Below are positions 12,621 to 23,938 of a stretch of DNA of 64,000 nt, piece after piece. The stretch comes from Adiantum capillus-veneris (lineage: Eukaryota; Streptophyta; Polypodiopsida; Polypodiales; Pteridaceae). Each line of letters begins with the position of its first letter. The stretch's first letter is position 1. The notes below the pieces were generated by a model. That model did no database searches, was not told the origin of the DNA, and saw nothing but the letters and a program-made list of their open reading frames with translations. The stretch lies in NCBI GenBank assembly GCA_014529385.2, contig CM043942.1, positions 65,051,184 through 65,115,183 on the forward strand, read 5' to 3'. The translations under genes were made by a program, and so were the position numbers.

Positions 12621-12649
12621 AATTCTATCCTCCTCCTTCTTCTTCTCCC

Positions 12650-12706
12650 TGTGTGTGTGTGTGTGTGTGTGTGTCTGTTTGTGTGTGTGTGTGTGAGAGA
12701 GAGAAA
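12650..12706. repeat. (GT)n microsatellite
   Basis: GT tract interrupted by CTGTTT and ending in GAGAGAGAG. It directly follows the second SINE-like unit. Confidence 0.9.
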
Positions 12707-13189
12707 ATATACCGACTATAGTATCTTCTGAATGAGCAAGGAGAGGATCCCCGCTGCAGGTTGCAAGCCTGCAGGCAAGCTGCATAAGCTCTCGCTCACC
12801 TACTGGCTCTCTCTTTAAATAAATACTGCTAATACTTTAAATATGTCAGATTCGTCATGCAGGTTGCACCATCCTCCTCAGCCTTGTAAGCAGGCTACAC
12901 CTCCCCCAAGCCCAAGGGATTCCTCCTCATCGTGAAACACACACAGAGAGCCGTAAAACATCTTGCAAAATATTGGCTAGGCAAGTGATAAATGAGTTTG
13001 GCAGTTTTCTCAGGAATCCCATAACTAAGAAGAAACACCCCGGCTCAAGCTTCGCCATTCTCGTTGTCCTCATTGTCATCATCCAAACCTAAAAAGTTGA
13101 TGGGAGCCCTATAAGAGAGCAGCTGCTCTGCCTGAACCTGCATTGTGTGCAGCTATGCTAGATTTTGCAGCTTCTTCATCACGAGGAAA

Positions 13190-13287
<98 letters not shown>
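13190..13287. repeat. (GA)n microsatellite
   Basis: Roughly 48 near-perfect GA units, with a second short GA tract at about 13320-13337. Confidence 0.95.
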
Positions 13288-13288
<1 letters not shown>

Positions 13289-13568
13289 AATTACCATGCA
13301 ACCGGATGAGTAGCTGAGAGAAAGAGAGAGAGAGAGATTCTCTTTAAACCTCATCCACTCACAGCTGGAGACACGGGGAAACGTCTCTTTGTGTTATTTG
13401 AGCGCAGAGGCTTTCACTCTGCATCCATTGCTACAATATAGGCTTGATCCAAAGCTCGCAGAAACAACGAGAGCTAATCTGATGAGTCAACCGAAAGTGT
13501 TGAAGTGCACGCTGTCGCTTGATAATGGCCACGGCTCCATCTGCTCTAACCTCTCACATTATGCACGG

Positions 13569-13650
13569 GAGAGAGACAGAGAGAGAGAGAGGAGAAGAAG
13601 AAGGAAGAGAGAGAGAGCTGAGAGATAGATAGATAGATTGATTGATTGAA
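13569..13650. repeat. GA-rich tract passing into (GATA)n(GATT)n
   Basis: A GA/GAAG tract is followed by GATAGATAGATAGATT and GATTGATTGATTG. Read on the minus strand, this tetranucleotide tract lies about 130 bp after the LINE ORF1 stop, where a LINE 3' tail would be expected. Confidence 0.85.
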
Positions 13651-13779
13651 TTATCGTCCGCGGAGGTCAGATATGACCCATGGGACCGAAAACAAAACAT
13701 TACAACCACCTTTCCTAAGTGAGGGCGATCGATACATATCAGTTAGGGATTGAGGGTCCATCAAAAGAAAAAGTAAAAC

Positions 13780-14544
13780 CTAAGGGGGATCTTGTGTGGC
13801 AGGGGCCGGTTTAGGAGTTCGAAACTCCTGCAAGATGGCCTTCCCTCTGCAGAAAACTGCCCACTTGCCTTTGGCTCGTGCTTCACGCACTTTCTTCAAC
13901 TCTTCACCTTTGTGCTTGACTTGTGTAGGAGTGAGTTCTTCGGCTATCCAAAATTCGGTGTCTCTAAGGAGACGTGATTGCTGGAGTAGTCGAAGCCGTT
14001 CCTCTTTGTATTTGAACTCAATAATGGCATGTCCACTAGGTGTGCGCTTGGTGTTGAATTTGTTGACGATACATTCTACCGCATCGTAGTCGACATGGAC
14101 CGGTTTAAGAGTTTCGTTGAGGAGGTCGATTAGTTTGCAAAAACCTTGTTTGCACTAATTCCATGCTTGGGGCAGCCCTCCAATGCGAAGCTTAAGGGCA
14201 TTCTCTTCTTGAAGCTGATGTTCCTGCAGTTCTGTTTTCACATAGGTTTCCACTTTGGCGAGTGCGATCGTGTGAGCTTGAGTGACTTTTTCTTCGACTT
14301 CCTTCACCTTGTATGTTGTGAGGCCCGCAATGGAGTCAAATCGTGCCTCGAGCGTGCTAAGGCGTGCTTTGAGGTGGCGGTTTTCTTCCATGACCATGTC
14401 GAGGGTAGCTTACAAATGTCCAATACGATCGGTTTTGCTCGGAGCTGCTTGGACCGCGGCAAAGCTGGCCCGTGCTCTCCCCGGTGTTTTTGGGCTGTTA
14501 GTCGCCATCTTTTCACTCGTTGGAGGGGGCTTTGGTGAGAACAT
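13780..14544 (-). pseudogene. LINE (L1-type) ORF1 protein, two in-frame stops
   Basis: The frame runs 255 codons from ATG (14544) to TAG (13780) on the minus strand, broken by TAA at 14410-14412 and TAG at 14155-14157. The N-terminus is Pro/Ser/Lys-rich. Codons about 50-115 are heptad-like (ENRHLKARLSTLEARF, VKEVEEKV) and predict a coiled coil. KLRIGGLP at about codon 119 opens the RNA-binding-type fold of L1 ORF1 proteins, and the C-terminal part contains FWIAEELTPTQ followed by basic residues and a GKWAVF motif, the usual ORF1p order. Its role would be binding LINE RNA in the ribonucleoprotein. No endonuclease/RT ORF2 follows on the minus strand below 13780. The product is dead unless the stops are read through. 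Confidence 0.7.
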
Positions 14545-14996
14545 TAGTTTACTTACTGTCGCAAACCAGAGCAAAAATGCTCACTCTCGCAAAACAAAGC
14601 AATCAATGCGCAAACCGGGGCTCTATTTGTTTGCTTAATATTGCTCAATATTGCACAGAATCAACCTTCTTACAATTGTTTGTGAGGTCGACAAACTAGA
14701 ACCATTTGCTTACTGTTGTTTGCAATCAATGTGGGAACAAAGGTTATTGCTCACAAAATCAAGCTGCTTACTGTCGTGTGTGAGGTAGCAAACGAGAACT
14801 CGGCGGTGGCAGGAAACTAGGTTCTGCTTGGCTTCCTTCTTGTGGTCGGCAAAGCACTCGGAGAGCGTTTCTTGAGGAGCAGGAGAAAACTAAAAATCGT
14901 TGGGCCGGCTTGGTTGTCGCAGCAGGTCGAACCAGTAAAACGAGTCTTAACTCACCGGCTGTGAATCGATAGGAGGAGCAGGGCGAAGCTTGGCTA
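14545..14996 (-). other. Possible LINE 5' leader
   Basis: Upstream of the LINE ORF1 start on its strand lies about 450 bp without a gene. On the plus strand it holds repeated ATTGCTCA, GTTTGC and TTACTGT words. It may be the LINE 5' UTR, but its upstream limit is unclear. Confidence 0.3.
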
Positions 14997-15018
14997 CCCC
15001 CCCCCCCCCCCCCCCCCC
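14997..15018. repeat. Poly-C run
   Basis: Uninterrupted run of about 22 C. Confidence 0.95.
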
Positions 15019-15092
15019 TAAAAGGCTGCCCCTCGCCCAGGGGGGGACTGTGGAAAACGCGAGAGAGAAGGGGAAAACTAGGGCACGAGCTT

Positions 15093-15196
<104 letters not shown>

Positions 15197-15778
15197 AGCC
15201 TTTCATCTTTGCGCTGTAGCATGGGAGAAAAAACACTTTCGTGAAACTACCTGTAGCCATCCACTGCGGCGTGGATGGCTACATGCAGTTCATTTTTGGG
15301 ATAATTACCAAAATACCCCTTTAGTTTGTGGAAATTCCTAATACATAGCTACTATTATTTGCTCGTCTTTTAAAAAATTCAATAGATAGGTATATTCCGC
15401 GTTCTCGTCCCGCCCCCCTCCTCTTCTCGATCTGAGCCCGCCTCCCTTCTTCCTCCGCTTTCTCCCTCCTCCCCTACCTCCCTTCCCCTCCTCTCCTCTT
15501 GGTGCACAATTTCTTCCCCACTCTGCTTCCAAGACACCTTACCTATAGAGAGTGATTTCCCTATGCATGCACATACAGAATTGAGAGAGAGAGTACGGCC
15601 TTGACTACCACGACAGCGTTGAGGGAAGGAAAGAGAGAATGGCCTTCGCAGGCTTCTGTGCATGCGACAGAGAGGGAAAAATGCGGTTTGCAAAAATTGT
15701 GTTGCGCATGCGACAAAGAGAGAACGAAAAAATTCACACCACCTATGTCTGCAACGAGTCGCGTCCCGAAATAGAAAG

Positions 15779-15779
15779 G

Positions 15780-15838
<59 letters not shown>
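15779..15838. repeat. (GA)n microsatellite
   Basis: About 29 pure GA units after GGGG. Confidence 0.95.
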
Positions 15839-15841
<3 letters not shown>

Positions 15842-16780
15842 CTACGACTAGAAAGAGGAAATATGTAAAAGATTATGCATTTTTTTTAATTAAAAAAATG
15901 AACCACCTACTACCTTTCAAATTAGAAAAACTCCCAATGCCACAATGGTACATAGTGGCTCCGCTGATATTATATTCATTGGATACTCATCAGATTCCAG
16001 TTCTGAGTTGAGATCTCTCTCAAGAGAGTAAAAGGCGGATGAGAAATTCGAACGCGCGACATAATTATGGTACGACCTCACAATGTTCTTGTAGCCAACA
16101 TAGCATGCAATAGGTGTTGCGATGTTGAGCACAATTCCCTACATATAAAAAATAGCATGAACCTCCTGCGCTCCCATAACTGCCTGTTCCCTGTGCGACA
16201 TAATGCAGAGCAGCTGCTGCAGCATCTGGCTAGAGCATGAGCAGCCGAATTCGCCTCGTATCTCCCCCCTCGCTCAGACATTTGTCTGCGAACTTCGACA
16301 CCTCTCATTCAGCTTCAAAATGGATCTCGCGTGATTCTATCATTTTTCCGATTTTCCCCTGCTGGTACCCTGTACTTTGTGATAAATTCCCAAAATGCCT
16401 TTCAAATTTTCCAAAATTCCCAAAATACCCCTAGTTGTGAGAGTAAATTTGTCCGAAGATTAAAAAATTTGTAGCTTTTCATAAGAAGATTGATTGTCTA
16501 TCAATACAAGATACTTAAACTAGAATTTGAGCTAGTTATGTAGGTTTTGGAGATGAATTGCTTCATTATTTTTAGACATAATTGTCTTTTTTTGGGAGGT
16601 AATTTGTGGCAAGTTACATGCTAAGCACTAAAATCGGATCTCCATTTTCAAAAAAGAATAAATATTAGGAAAACATCAATATAAATAGTTACTGATCGCT
16701 ATATTCTTTTTAAAAAACCATCAAAGTTTAATGCGACATATGAACTCAAAAGTTCATGCATTGCAAAATAAAAGAATTGC
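15839..16780. other. Unassigned AT-rich region
   Basis: No gene, RNA or repeat recognised. Confidence 0.4.
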
Positions 16781-16789
16781 AATTTTGGG

Positions 16790-16905
16790 CACTTTTTTGG
16801 GTCAAATATAATGATAGAAATCACCCAAATATAGCGTTATCGTCGCAAATAGGAATGTTTTCCTTTTGGGTCAATTATAATGATAGAAATCACCCAAATA
16901 TATTC
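16790..16905. repeat. 69-bp duplicated segment
   Basis: TTTTGGGTCAAATATAATG and its near copy TTTTGGGTCAATTATAATG lie 69 bp apart (GTCAA at 16801 and 16870), each followed by ATAGAAATCACCCAAATATA. Confidence 0.7.
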
Positions 16906-16944
16906 TATGTTTTCTTATCGCTTTTTCCACTCATCCAACTAGAC

Positions 16945-16950
<6 letters not shown>

Positions 16951-17016
<66 letters not shown>
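16951..17016. repeat. Compound microsatellite (CT)n(CA)n
   Basis: About 12 CT units directly followed by about 20 CA units. Confidence 0.95.
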
Positions 17017-17017
<1 letters not shown>

Positions 17018-17826
17018 TTCTCGCTCAATTTTCTCCTTGCTCAAAAATATTCGCTCGCCATACGGTAGGACTCATATGCTAGCTGGCTACAACATTACAT
17101 CATCTATTCTCTATTATATGTGGGGTATTGTCAATGGTTTCCATCCATTGATTGTATTTTCATTGTTGGGTTAAGGAGCAGCTTGCTTCTTAAATATAGT
17201 TAATTTTCCTTTAATTAAGCATGAGTTTATGCATATAATTAGCATTGCTAGTTATGTATGTTGTGCGTAGTTATGATGTAAATCTATTCACCTATGATTC
17301 TCCAAGATATGGTGAGACTTTCAGTGCACCCAAATTGAGGATTAATCAAGGAATTAAACCCTTGATTTTCCCATGAAATTAGGACATGATTATGAGACTT
17401 CTTGCGTACAAAGAAAGATGTACAACTAGGGTATTGTGTGTGCTTTAGCAAATTGTGTATGATTTTGTGGAAATTAATCATCTATTATATTGGGTATTTG
17501 CATGGTTGTATTCTACCATTGTATGTTATAATGATGCATCTAATTAGTACATTAATCTTGATCTCATGTTGTATACGAGGAAAGTTTTGGTTATGATAAT
17601 ATTAGGATGCGTTTATGAGTAATTAAGGCATATTTATCTCGTTGCATCCTTGAGTTAGCTTGCATACTTACAGTTGTGAAGGCTTGTCATTTAATCTAGC
17701 ATTATGTGTAAGAATAAGGTTATTCCTTGTCAAGTTTTCTCATTGGTTGTTGTGGGAATTACGTCCAGCAATTGTTTCTCCGAAAGAACTAATCCTAGTA
17801 GTAAATGGGCTCTTACCTAGTGAGAA

Positions 17827-17827
<1 letters not shown>
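17017..17827. other. Unassigned region
   Basis: No gene recognised; AT-rich with scattered short frames on both strands. Confidence 0.4.
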
Positions 17828-17863
<36 letters not shown>

Positions 17864-17872
17864 GGGGGGGGT
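17828..17872. repeat. Poly-G tract (possible G-quadruplex)
   Basis: Some 32 G, then CA, then 8 G and TGGG. Such a run can fold into G-quadruplexes in several registers and is also prone to assembly error in length. Confidence 0.9.
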
Positions 17873-18187
17873 GGGCTATATGGAACCCCAACTTCCCTCC
17901 TTTTTGATCCGGTTTGAAAAAAGCCCAAAAATTTGAAATTTATTAAAATTTTCAAAACTCAAATTTTATCTTCTTAAAACCCCCCTAAATCTATTTTATG
18001 GTCAAAAAAGCATTTTTGACCTCAAAAAGTCAAAACGTGCACCCAAAAATCCTAAAGTTCAAATTTTTGTAAAAGCTTTTGAAAAAACGTTTTTTACTAT
18101 CCAGAGCTCCCCCAAAAGTAGTCCTTATGCAAAAAGTGATTTTCTCTCTCTAGAACCCTTACCCTCTCTCCTCCCCTACCACTTTCC

Positions 18188-18308
18188 ATTGCCACACCAA
18201 GCAAGGGTTATCCACCTTCTCATTCCATTTCCACACCAAGCAAGGGTTATCCACCTTCTCCTCCCATTGCCACACCAAGCAAGGGTTAACCACCTTCTCC
18301 TATCACTT
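18188..18308. repeat. 39-bp minisatellite, three copies
   Basis: CCACACCAAGCAAGGGTTA recurs at 18192, 18231 and 18270, exactly 39 bp apart, each followed by TCCACCTTCTC or a close variant. Confidence 0.9.
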
Positions 18309-18370
18309 TATCCCACCTACATTATAGCAACAAGCAAGGTCCTGCTGCTCCTAATTTTCTTTGCTCAACC

Positions 18371-19600
18371 ATGGCCAACTCTACTTCGCAAAGGCAGTCA
18401 AAGGATGAGGTCACAGCACTTGCATGCCACAACACTAGAGGTATAGATGATGAGTGGGTGCTACAAGAGTTCACCAAAGGTGCTTGGGTATACATGCAAC
18501 CATCTGCTATTGGCCCTCATCGTGTGCGGAATCGTGCAAACTTGGATCATCATTGAGAAGGAAATCTCCTTGGCTTCAAGAACCGCAAAGACAAGGGGAC
18601 CGTAGCAATTGTGCAACATGTTTTCTCAATGTCAAGCATGCAATTGTAACAACCACCTAGATTTCCAACACATTGTAAGTACATGTTTTGAGAATACAAA
18701 GCTAGGTGTGAAATCACAGAGTAACGTTATTATGGATTCATACTTAAGATTTTCCATGCATTTATAGACATATTTCCATCCACGTTGGTGGAGGAGCAGC
18801 CACTACATAGTCTCTCCGGCACATTCAATGCTATACATACGGATATTGCAGCAACAATGTTCGCACATCTTTGCCCAACCAAACTAGTTCAAAGAAGGAT
18901 TTTCTTCTATTCTCACTCCTATATTGTGCCTACTTCTACACAAGATTTTGGAATGCTTAAACCCATCAAAGTAACTTCCTTATTAAGTATGGAGTGGCCG
19001 GTGCCAGATTTGTCGTCCGTAGCATCTTTCAAGCAAAAGATGATAATAGATGTCCAAAACTCTTTGAAATACTCTAAAGCTTCTAGGTCTGCGGGCTTGA
19101 GTTGGTGTTTGCCTATTCATTGTTTTGTGCACGTTTTTAAAGAGTTTGGGTTTGTGGAGACTACCACAATGCTTGTATGTAAAGATGTGCATTATGAGGA
19201 ATTAGGAAGGCTTTTAGAAGAGGACTAGAGTTTTGTGGAGGGCATGCACAATGGGGACCGTTACCATTGTAAGGTTGGAGCTTCAGGTATTGGAATGCGC
19301 TATTTGAAACCCCGCACCTCCTTGTACATACGATTTCACTATGATCGTTGGATGTGCAAGCTTGGAGTGTGGACTCCCTTACAAAGTGTAGATGGTGCTA
19401 TTGCAAGCTTTGACATTACAGTGAAGATTCCCAACGATGCTTTGGAGGCAGTCCAAGTGAACAAGCATTGGACTCTCAGTAATGTGCAAGAACATTTGGT
19501 TATTATTGGTTTTGAGGCCCTTCAACAAGCACAATTTTGTTTACAAGGTCACAAGGTGAGAATCCTTCCACCACATTTTCAATACATCATAGTTTGTTGA
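18371..19600 (+). pseudogene. Decayed ORF of unknown function
   Basis: An ATG at 18371 opens 61 codons (to 18556) containing GAWVYMQPSAIGPHRV. After a gap with stops, a second frame runs from about 18785 to 19600 and is broken by one TAG at 19226-19228 (possibly from CAG). That part encodes about 270 residues with aromatic-rich motifs (YIRFHYDRWMC, GVWTPLQSVDG). I do not recognise the family. The length of the open frame and its single clean stop suggest former coding sequence, perhaps with an intron near 18560-18780. It sits just left of the first 12-bp motif cluster, so it may or may not belong to the same mobile element. Confidence 0.4.
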
Positions 19601-19791
19601 TCATTGGATGCTTATTGTAATGAATGTCCGCAGATTGGGAAGAGAATGGAAGATAAATGGAAGGTCGAGGAGGACTGGGAGATGGATAGAAATATGTTAT
19701 CGCTCTTATAACACTATGACATTTGGAGCACATTACCGTTCAGATAGACGCACAAAAACAAAGGAAAAGTTTAAGCCAAAAAATCTCAGGG

Positions 19792-19930
19792 GCAGTAATC
19801 CTCGAGTCAATGCTTGTGGTAATGGTCCTTCAGCAATGCACGTGGGAATAGGCCCGGCTATATTTCCGCACTTATTTCAGTGCGACTTACCGCCAGTATT
19901 ACCGCAACCATTACCGCGCACGCTAGTATT
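19792..19930. repeat. 12-bp-phased TTACCGC motif cluster, left
   Basis: TTACCGC occurs at 19887, 19899 and 19911, exactly 12 bp apart. To the left, inverted-orientation variants (GCAGTAA at 19792, GTGGTAA at 19816, GTGGGAA at 19842, CCGGCTA at 19854) follow the same approximate 12-bp phase. A second cluster with identical spacing lies at 35340-35398. The arrangement recalls the subterminal 12-bp TNPA-binding motifs of En/Spm (CACTA) transposons, although the motif is different and no CACTA terminus was found. Confidence 0.55.
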
Positions 19931-19940
19931 TAAAAAAAAA

Positions 19941-19993
19941 GCAGATGACCATTTGGATGGTCCTTGGTAGGACCCATCCAAATAATCATTTGC
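19941..19993. repeat. Imperfect hairpin next to left motif cluster
   Basis: GCAGATGACCATTTGGATGG and its near reverse complement CCATCCAAATAATCATTTGC flank a short TCCTTGGTAGGA centre, giving a stem of about 23 bp with few mismatches. Confidence 0.75.
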
Positions 19994-20047
19994 CTTTTTT
20001 TCCTATACATTTAATAAATAGAAAAACAACAATTTCATTGCACAAAA

Positions 20048-20257
20048 ACTTTGGACCAAAATCAAATGTTTAATTATATTGGAGAAACTGTTCATTACAA
20101 AATTTCCCAAATAGGCGATGCATGGCGGCTATACAACTATGGCCAAAAGAAGACTTTGGGCCAAAATCGAGTGTTTAATTATATTGGATATTACAAAATT
20201 GCCCAAATAGGCGATACATGGGGGCTATACCACTGTGGCCAAAAGAAGACGGGCCCA
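20048..20257. repeat. 105-bp tandem duplication
   Basis: ACTTTGG-CCAAAATC at 20048 and 20153 begins two copies that share TTTAATTATATTGGA, CCCAAATAGGCGAT and TGGCCAAAAGAAGAC. Confidence 0.8.
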
Positions 20258-20612
20258 AAAACACTTGGAGGATTGAGCTACTCGGATCCTGGGACCTCTC
20301 GAGGGACTCCTTGACTTTGGAAAATAAAAAAACAACAAAATCTTTAATTCATACAAATGGATACATAATTCTGCATGCACTCATTTTAAAAAAAAAAAGT
20401 TCACACTTACAGGCTGTAGTGTACGACATGCATTTTCAAATTCTTCGCGATTGATTTTGTTGTTTTCATACAGGCAGCACCATGTCTCATATTCGGAGTG
20501 GCTCTCTCTGTATCTTTGGATCTCTCGGCTTGGACGGGTCATAGTAATATTTTGTTGTATATCAATTAAAAAATATCACAAACCTAATCTTATTACCACA
20601 AATTAAATCAAT

Positions 20613-21012
20613 TCAAATGAAAATATGCGCACTCACAAATTTATCTTTCCATGTTGCTTTTCTGCTCGAGCCATAATGCGTGGGCGTTTGCTGCGCCCTC
20701 GCCTCCACCTGCCGAGTGTGCGCCCTAGCACCTGCCGCTCTCTCGTCCTCCAGCTTGCCCTGGGCTTTCTCCCACTCCTCGTTGTGAACATTTCCAGGGC
20801 GATAGTTGTGACCCTCAGATTCAAATGTTCGCTTTGCCACCCTCCGCACACTGGACTTCTTATTTTTCAAGAAATTCTTGACGGACTCCTCAAGCCACTG
20901 CATGGAGAACTCTTCCACTTCCGGATTAGGGAACCGCATGAGCAATGTTGTGTGAATGTACGTCAAGTCGGATGGGTCTTGATCTTTGAAAGATTTAAAG
21001 CAATCTTGGTAT
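20613..21012 (-). pseudogene. Distal part of a gene split by retroelement 1
   Basis: On the minus strand an open frame runs from the insertion point (21012) to a stop at 20613. It is charged and basic, with segments FPNPEVEEFSMQWLEESVKNFL and KSSVRRVAKRTFESEG, then Ala/Arg/Gln-rich sequence. Spacing of aromatic and acidic residues recalls the plant transposon-linked domain seen in Ptta/En/Spm-type predicted proteins, a weak likeness from memory. Its upstream part resumes beyond the retroelement at 33246, and joining across the GTAT target duplication keeps a frame open on both sides. I infer one gene inside an older DNA transposon. Confidence 0.45.
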
Positions 21013-23382
21013 TGATAGCCGTTTTTTGGGTTTCCATAGTGGCCATAGTAAGCTACCTCACCCTATCAAATCACTCAAACACTATGGCTATCCATACCAT
21101 TTCACTATATATAGGCGTGTGTGAGTTAGGAAACTTTCCCCATATTTTCTTTAAAACCCTCAGCTAGCTAGTCACTGGGCTAGTTGAGCCAAAAAAATAA
21201 TTAAAAAAAAAATTATAAGTATATTATGGCCCATTTGTGTGTAAATATTTCATTGTATATAGGGCCTAAATAAAAGGATTTTTCATAATTATTGTGGTAT
21301 TTATTTAAATATTTCTACCTATGGTGTGTTATTTATGCTATGTACATTGACTCACCATTACCATATTTTTTCTTATCATTTTGCATACTCTTTATTCCAT
21401 ATAAAAATAATTTCATTCAAGCTTCTCTTATTTTTGGTGTAACTCCATCCCAACAAAAATCCAAAAAAACTAGTTCTATTTATGTGTATATTTTTTTCAC
21501 TATTGTGATTTTTTCCTTCCTACATATATTCTCTATTACTCTCATAAATTAGACCACCAAAAATATTCATCTTTTTATGGTAGACTTATAATGAGAGAGA
21601 TTTATTTTGACCCCTTTATATTTTTCCACCTATATTATTTATATTTGACATGTACATATTTTTTAGACCCCTCAATATTTGATTTTCTTAGTTGTACTAT
21701 TCACTTATATCATGATCTCAACAATATCTTCAATTATAGACCTACCAAATAAGGTCAAGGGTAGGTGGCATGCATACATGCACTATGGAGGGCTCACTCT
21801 TGGAGGTATTCAAAAGAATAATCCAAAGAAGGACCCCACAAGGACCTTGTGCAGTGGAAAAAAACGGTCGGTTTTTTTGAATTTTTAAAGTTCACTTGCT
21901 CTCCGAATTTGAAAAGGTGATACAAACAAAAGTTGTAGCTCGTGGGCTGAACTTTTGCCTCAAATTTTTTCATATTTTTTTGAGCTACGAGCAATGAGCT
22001 ATGATTTTATTAGTGGACCCCAATTTTCCCATGTTATTCAGCCACACTCTCTCTTCCACTTTATCATTTTCCTCTTTCACACACACTTCTCCACTCATCA
22101 TGCCCACCTCTCTCACCCCTCCTCTCTGCACCCTACTCACCTTCTCCTCAACCTTGAAGAATAAGAGAAACCATGGTGAACTCATACCTCCCACACACAA
22201 TTCCATTCCAAAATTGACCACCTAGTCTCATTTTTCCTCCTCCAATTTACCCATATCTATAAAAAAAACCACAAAATTCAGCCTCTTCTCTTAAAATACA
22301 GCATCATGGTGGTTGATTACTCAGCTTCAATTACCTTGTCTCTCAAGGAAGGTCAAGAGTGGAGAAAAAATGTACCGTCAAAGCTAGTGGACCGTCAACA
22401 AGCGTCAAAATTGGCCCTACTCAAGACACTTGGAGCATCAATCTTGTAAGAAATCCACCTTTTGTTACCTCTTAAGAGTTTTTCTTCCTTATTTGTATCC
22501 TACATGGATACTCCCATTGTAAATATCCAATTCCATTTGTAAATTAATACTAACTCTACTAACACTAACCCACTATGAAAAGTCCTATCACCTCCATTTC
22601 TCTCCTCTCTCTTTCCCCACCAACTTCTTGATAATTCCAAGCAAAAGAAATTAGATAAATTGCTGAAAATCTAACCCAACCATGGTTAGAGGAGTAACCC
22701 TAGCCTTCAAAATTGCTATAAAAGGAGGGTGTAGCTAGCACAAAAAGGGGAAGCCATAAGCAAGAGCACTATGCTATAGCTTGAGAAGCCAAGCTCAACC
22801 TCTCTAGAAGGAGCTCTTGAGTGGAAGCTCATTGTCTTATGAATGTGCATTTGTTGTAATAGGGGATTAGCAAGGGAACTATATGCCATTATAAGAGAGA
22901 GAGTGATCATTCAATTGAGAGTAGGAAATCTATCATTTCTCCTACTAGTGTAAGCCCAACATTCGCTGAATCAAGGAGGGTGGATTTGGACTAAGCTTGG
23001 ATAGTTTGTCTCCCTTCCAACGTGAAGTAATGGACAACAATGATGCGTAAGTGTCTTGGTGTTTTTTGTTAAGTTCTTGATAGCTTGTCTCTGGTGTTGT
23101 CATCAATCTAGCCATAAATCCCACATACTGTAAGAGGGCGACAGGGTGGAGAGGACTCCCCTGGCCTTAAGACAGTGATTGGGGTGGCTTTTCTTGTGAT
23201 GTGTTGTGGTGAAATTTACGCAAGCTATGTTGAACAAATACTAATCTCACTTTGATTTGTCATGACAGATTATTAAGAAGGTATTAATGCAACAAGCACC
23301 CCCTCCCCCTTTCTCTCTCTTTCTTAAATATATAGTTGTGTTTGCTTGATCATTGCCGATACGTTTCAAAGCAGCCCGAGCA

Positions 23383-23452
<70 letters not shown>

Positions 23453-23627
23453 ACGCGTCCTAGTTCGCATCCAAAACTAGGTGGTGCCCCAAATTTGTGT
23501 AGGGTTAGGTTGCGGGTTTGTGTGTGTGTTTGTTGTTTTTTTCCAACCCCAACCCAATTGAGCAGCACGGGAGCCTTGAAGGGTGTCTAGAGGTTGCTCT
23601 TCTTGATGCCCGCCCCGGACCGCTTCA
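21013..23627 (+). repeat. 5' LTR, element 1
   Basis: 2,615 bp, starting TGATAGCC and ending CGCTTCA. A TATA box (TATAAAA, 22717-22723) separates a U3 of about 1.7 kb from R/U5. A (CT)n tract at about 23384-23450 lies some 180 bp before the end. Short frames inside the LTR recur in all four LTRs simply because the DNA is repeated, and I see no protein likeness. Confidence 0.9.
22717..22723 (+). promoter_or_regulatory. LTR TATA box
   Basis: GCTATAAAAGGAGG is conserved in all four LTRs (also 32309, 49794, 59346). It is followed about 30 bp later by a purine-rich segment where transcription would start. Confidence 0.7.
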
Positions 23628-23630
23628 AAT

Positions 23631-23648
23631 TGGTGCCCCCACTGAGGA
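23631..23648 (+). other. Primer-binding site, element 1
   Basis: TGGTGCCCCCACTGAGGA lies three bases after the LTR end and begins with TGG, as expected for pairing to a tRNA 3' CCA. I could not name the tRNA from memory. The site is identical in element 2 (50706-50723). Confidence 0.7.
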
Positions 23649-23704
23649 ATAGGCTTGTGTATGTTTTGTGAAGGCTCAACCTTTAGCATAATCAAGTAGC
23701 TTGC

Positions 23705-23917
23705 ATGAATCACGAGAATTTTTATGATTCCTTCATTCTCATTGCAAGGCAAAAGGTACACATAATTGTTAATACTAAGTTGCAATTTCAACGAGTAATT
23801 CGTAGACTTTTAGGTCCTCTTAGGTTAGCCGAGATAAACACTTCGGTAAATCCTTTTATTTTGCCTCTCATTAGGTACGATATTAGCTTGGACGTCTATA
23901 TTTTTGTGTTATTTTAA
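23705..23917 (+). CDS. Leader ORF A, element 1
   Basis: 70 codons from ATG. Unknown function. The C-terminal half (EINTSVNPFILPLI..DVYIFVLF) clearly resembles that of the next ORF (EILASPNLVILPLI..DVHVFILF), so the two are tandem paralogues. It is present almost unchanged at 50780 and 60336, which favours real coding or a conserved leader function. Tat/Ogre elements typically carry an extra ORF before gag; this may be part of such an ORF1. Confidence 0.5.
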   Translation: MNHENFYDSFILIARQKVHIIVNTKLQFQRVIRRLLGPLRLAEINTSVNPFILPLIRYDISLDVYIFVLF

Positions 23918-23938
23918 GCATTAGGACATGCATAGGCC

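Noticed and set aside
13109-13354. Open frames coding long Ser-Leu or Arg-Glu runs across CT/GA microsatellites (also at 1085, 1758, 11956, 14947, 15639, 23383, 32837)
   Set aside because: CT/GA repeats are open in several frames on both strands by composition; no ordinary protein sequence continues on either side.
16040-16070. Reverse-strand tRNA T-arm-like word (AAATTCGAACGCGCGAC)
   Set aside because: No matching acceptor, anticodon or A-box could be folded around it.
22001-22225. 74-codon frame repeated in all LTRs (also 31593, 49077, 58586)
   Set aside because: It recurs only because the LTR recurs, substitutions fall without regard to codon position, and one copy is shifted by an indel.
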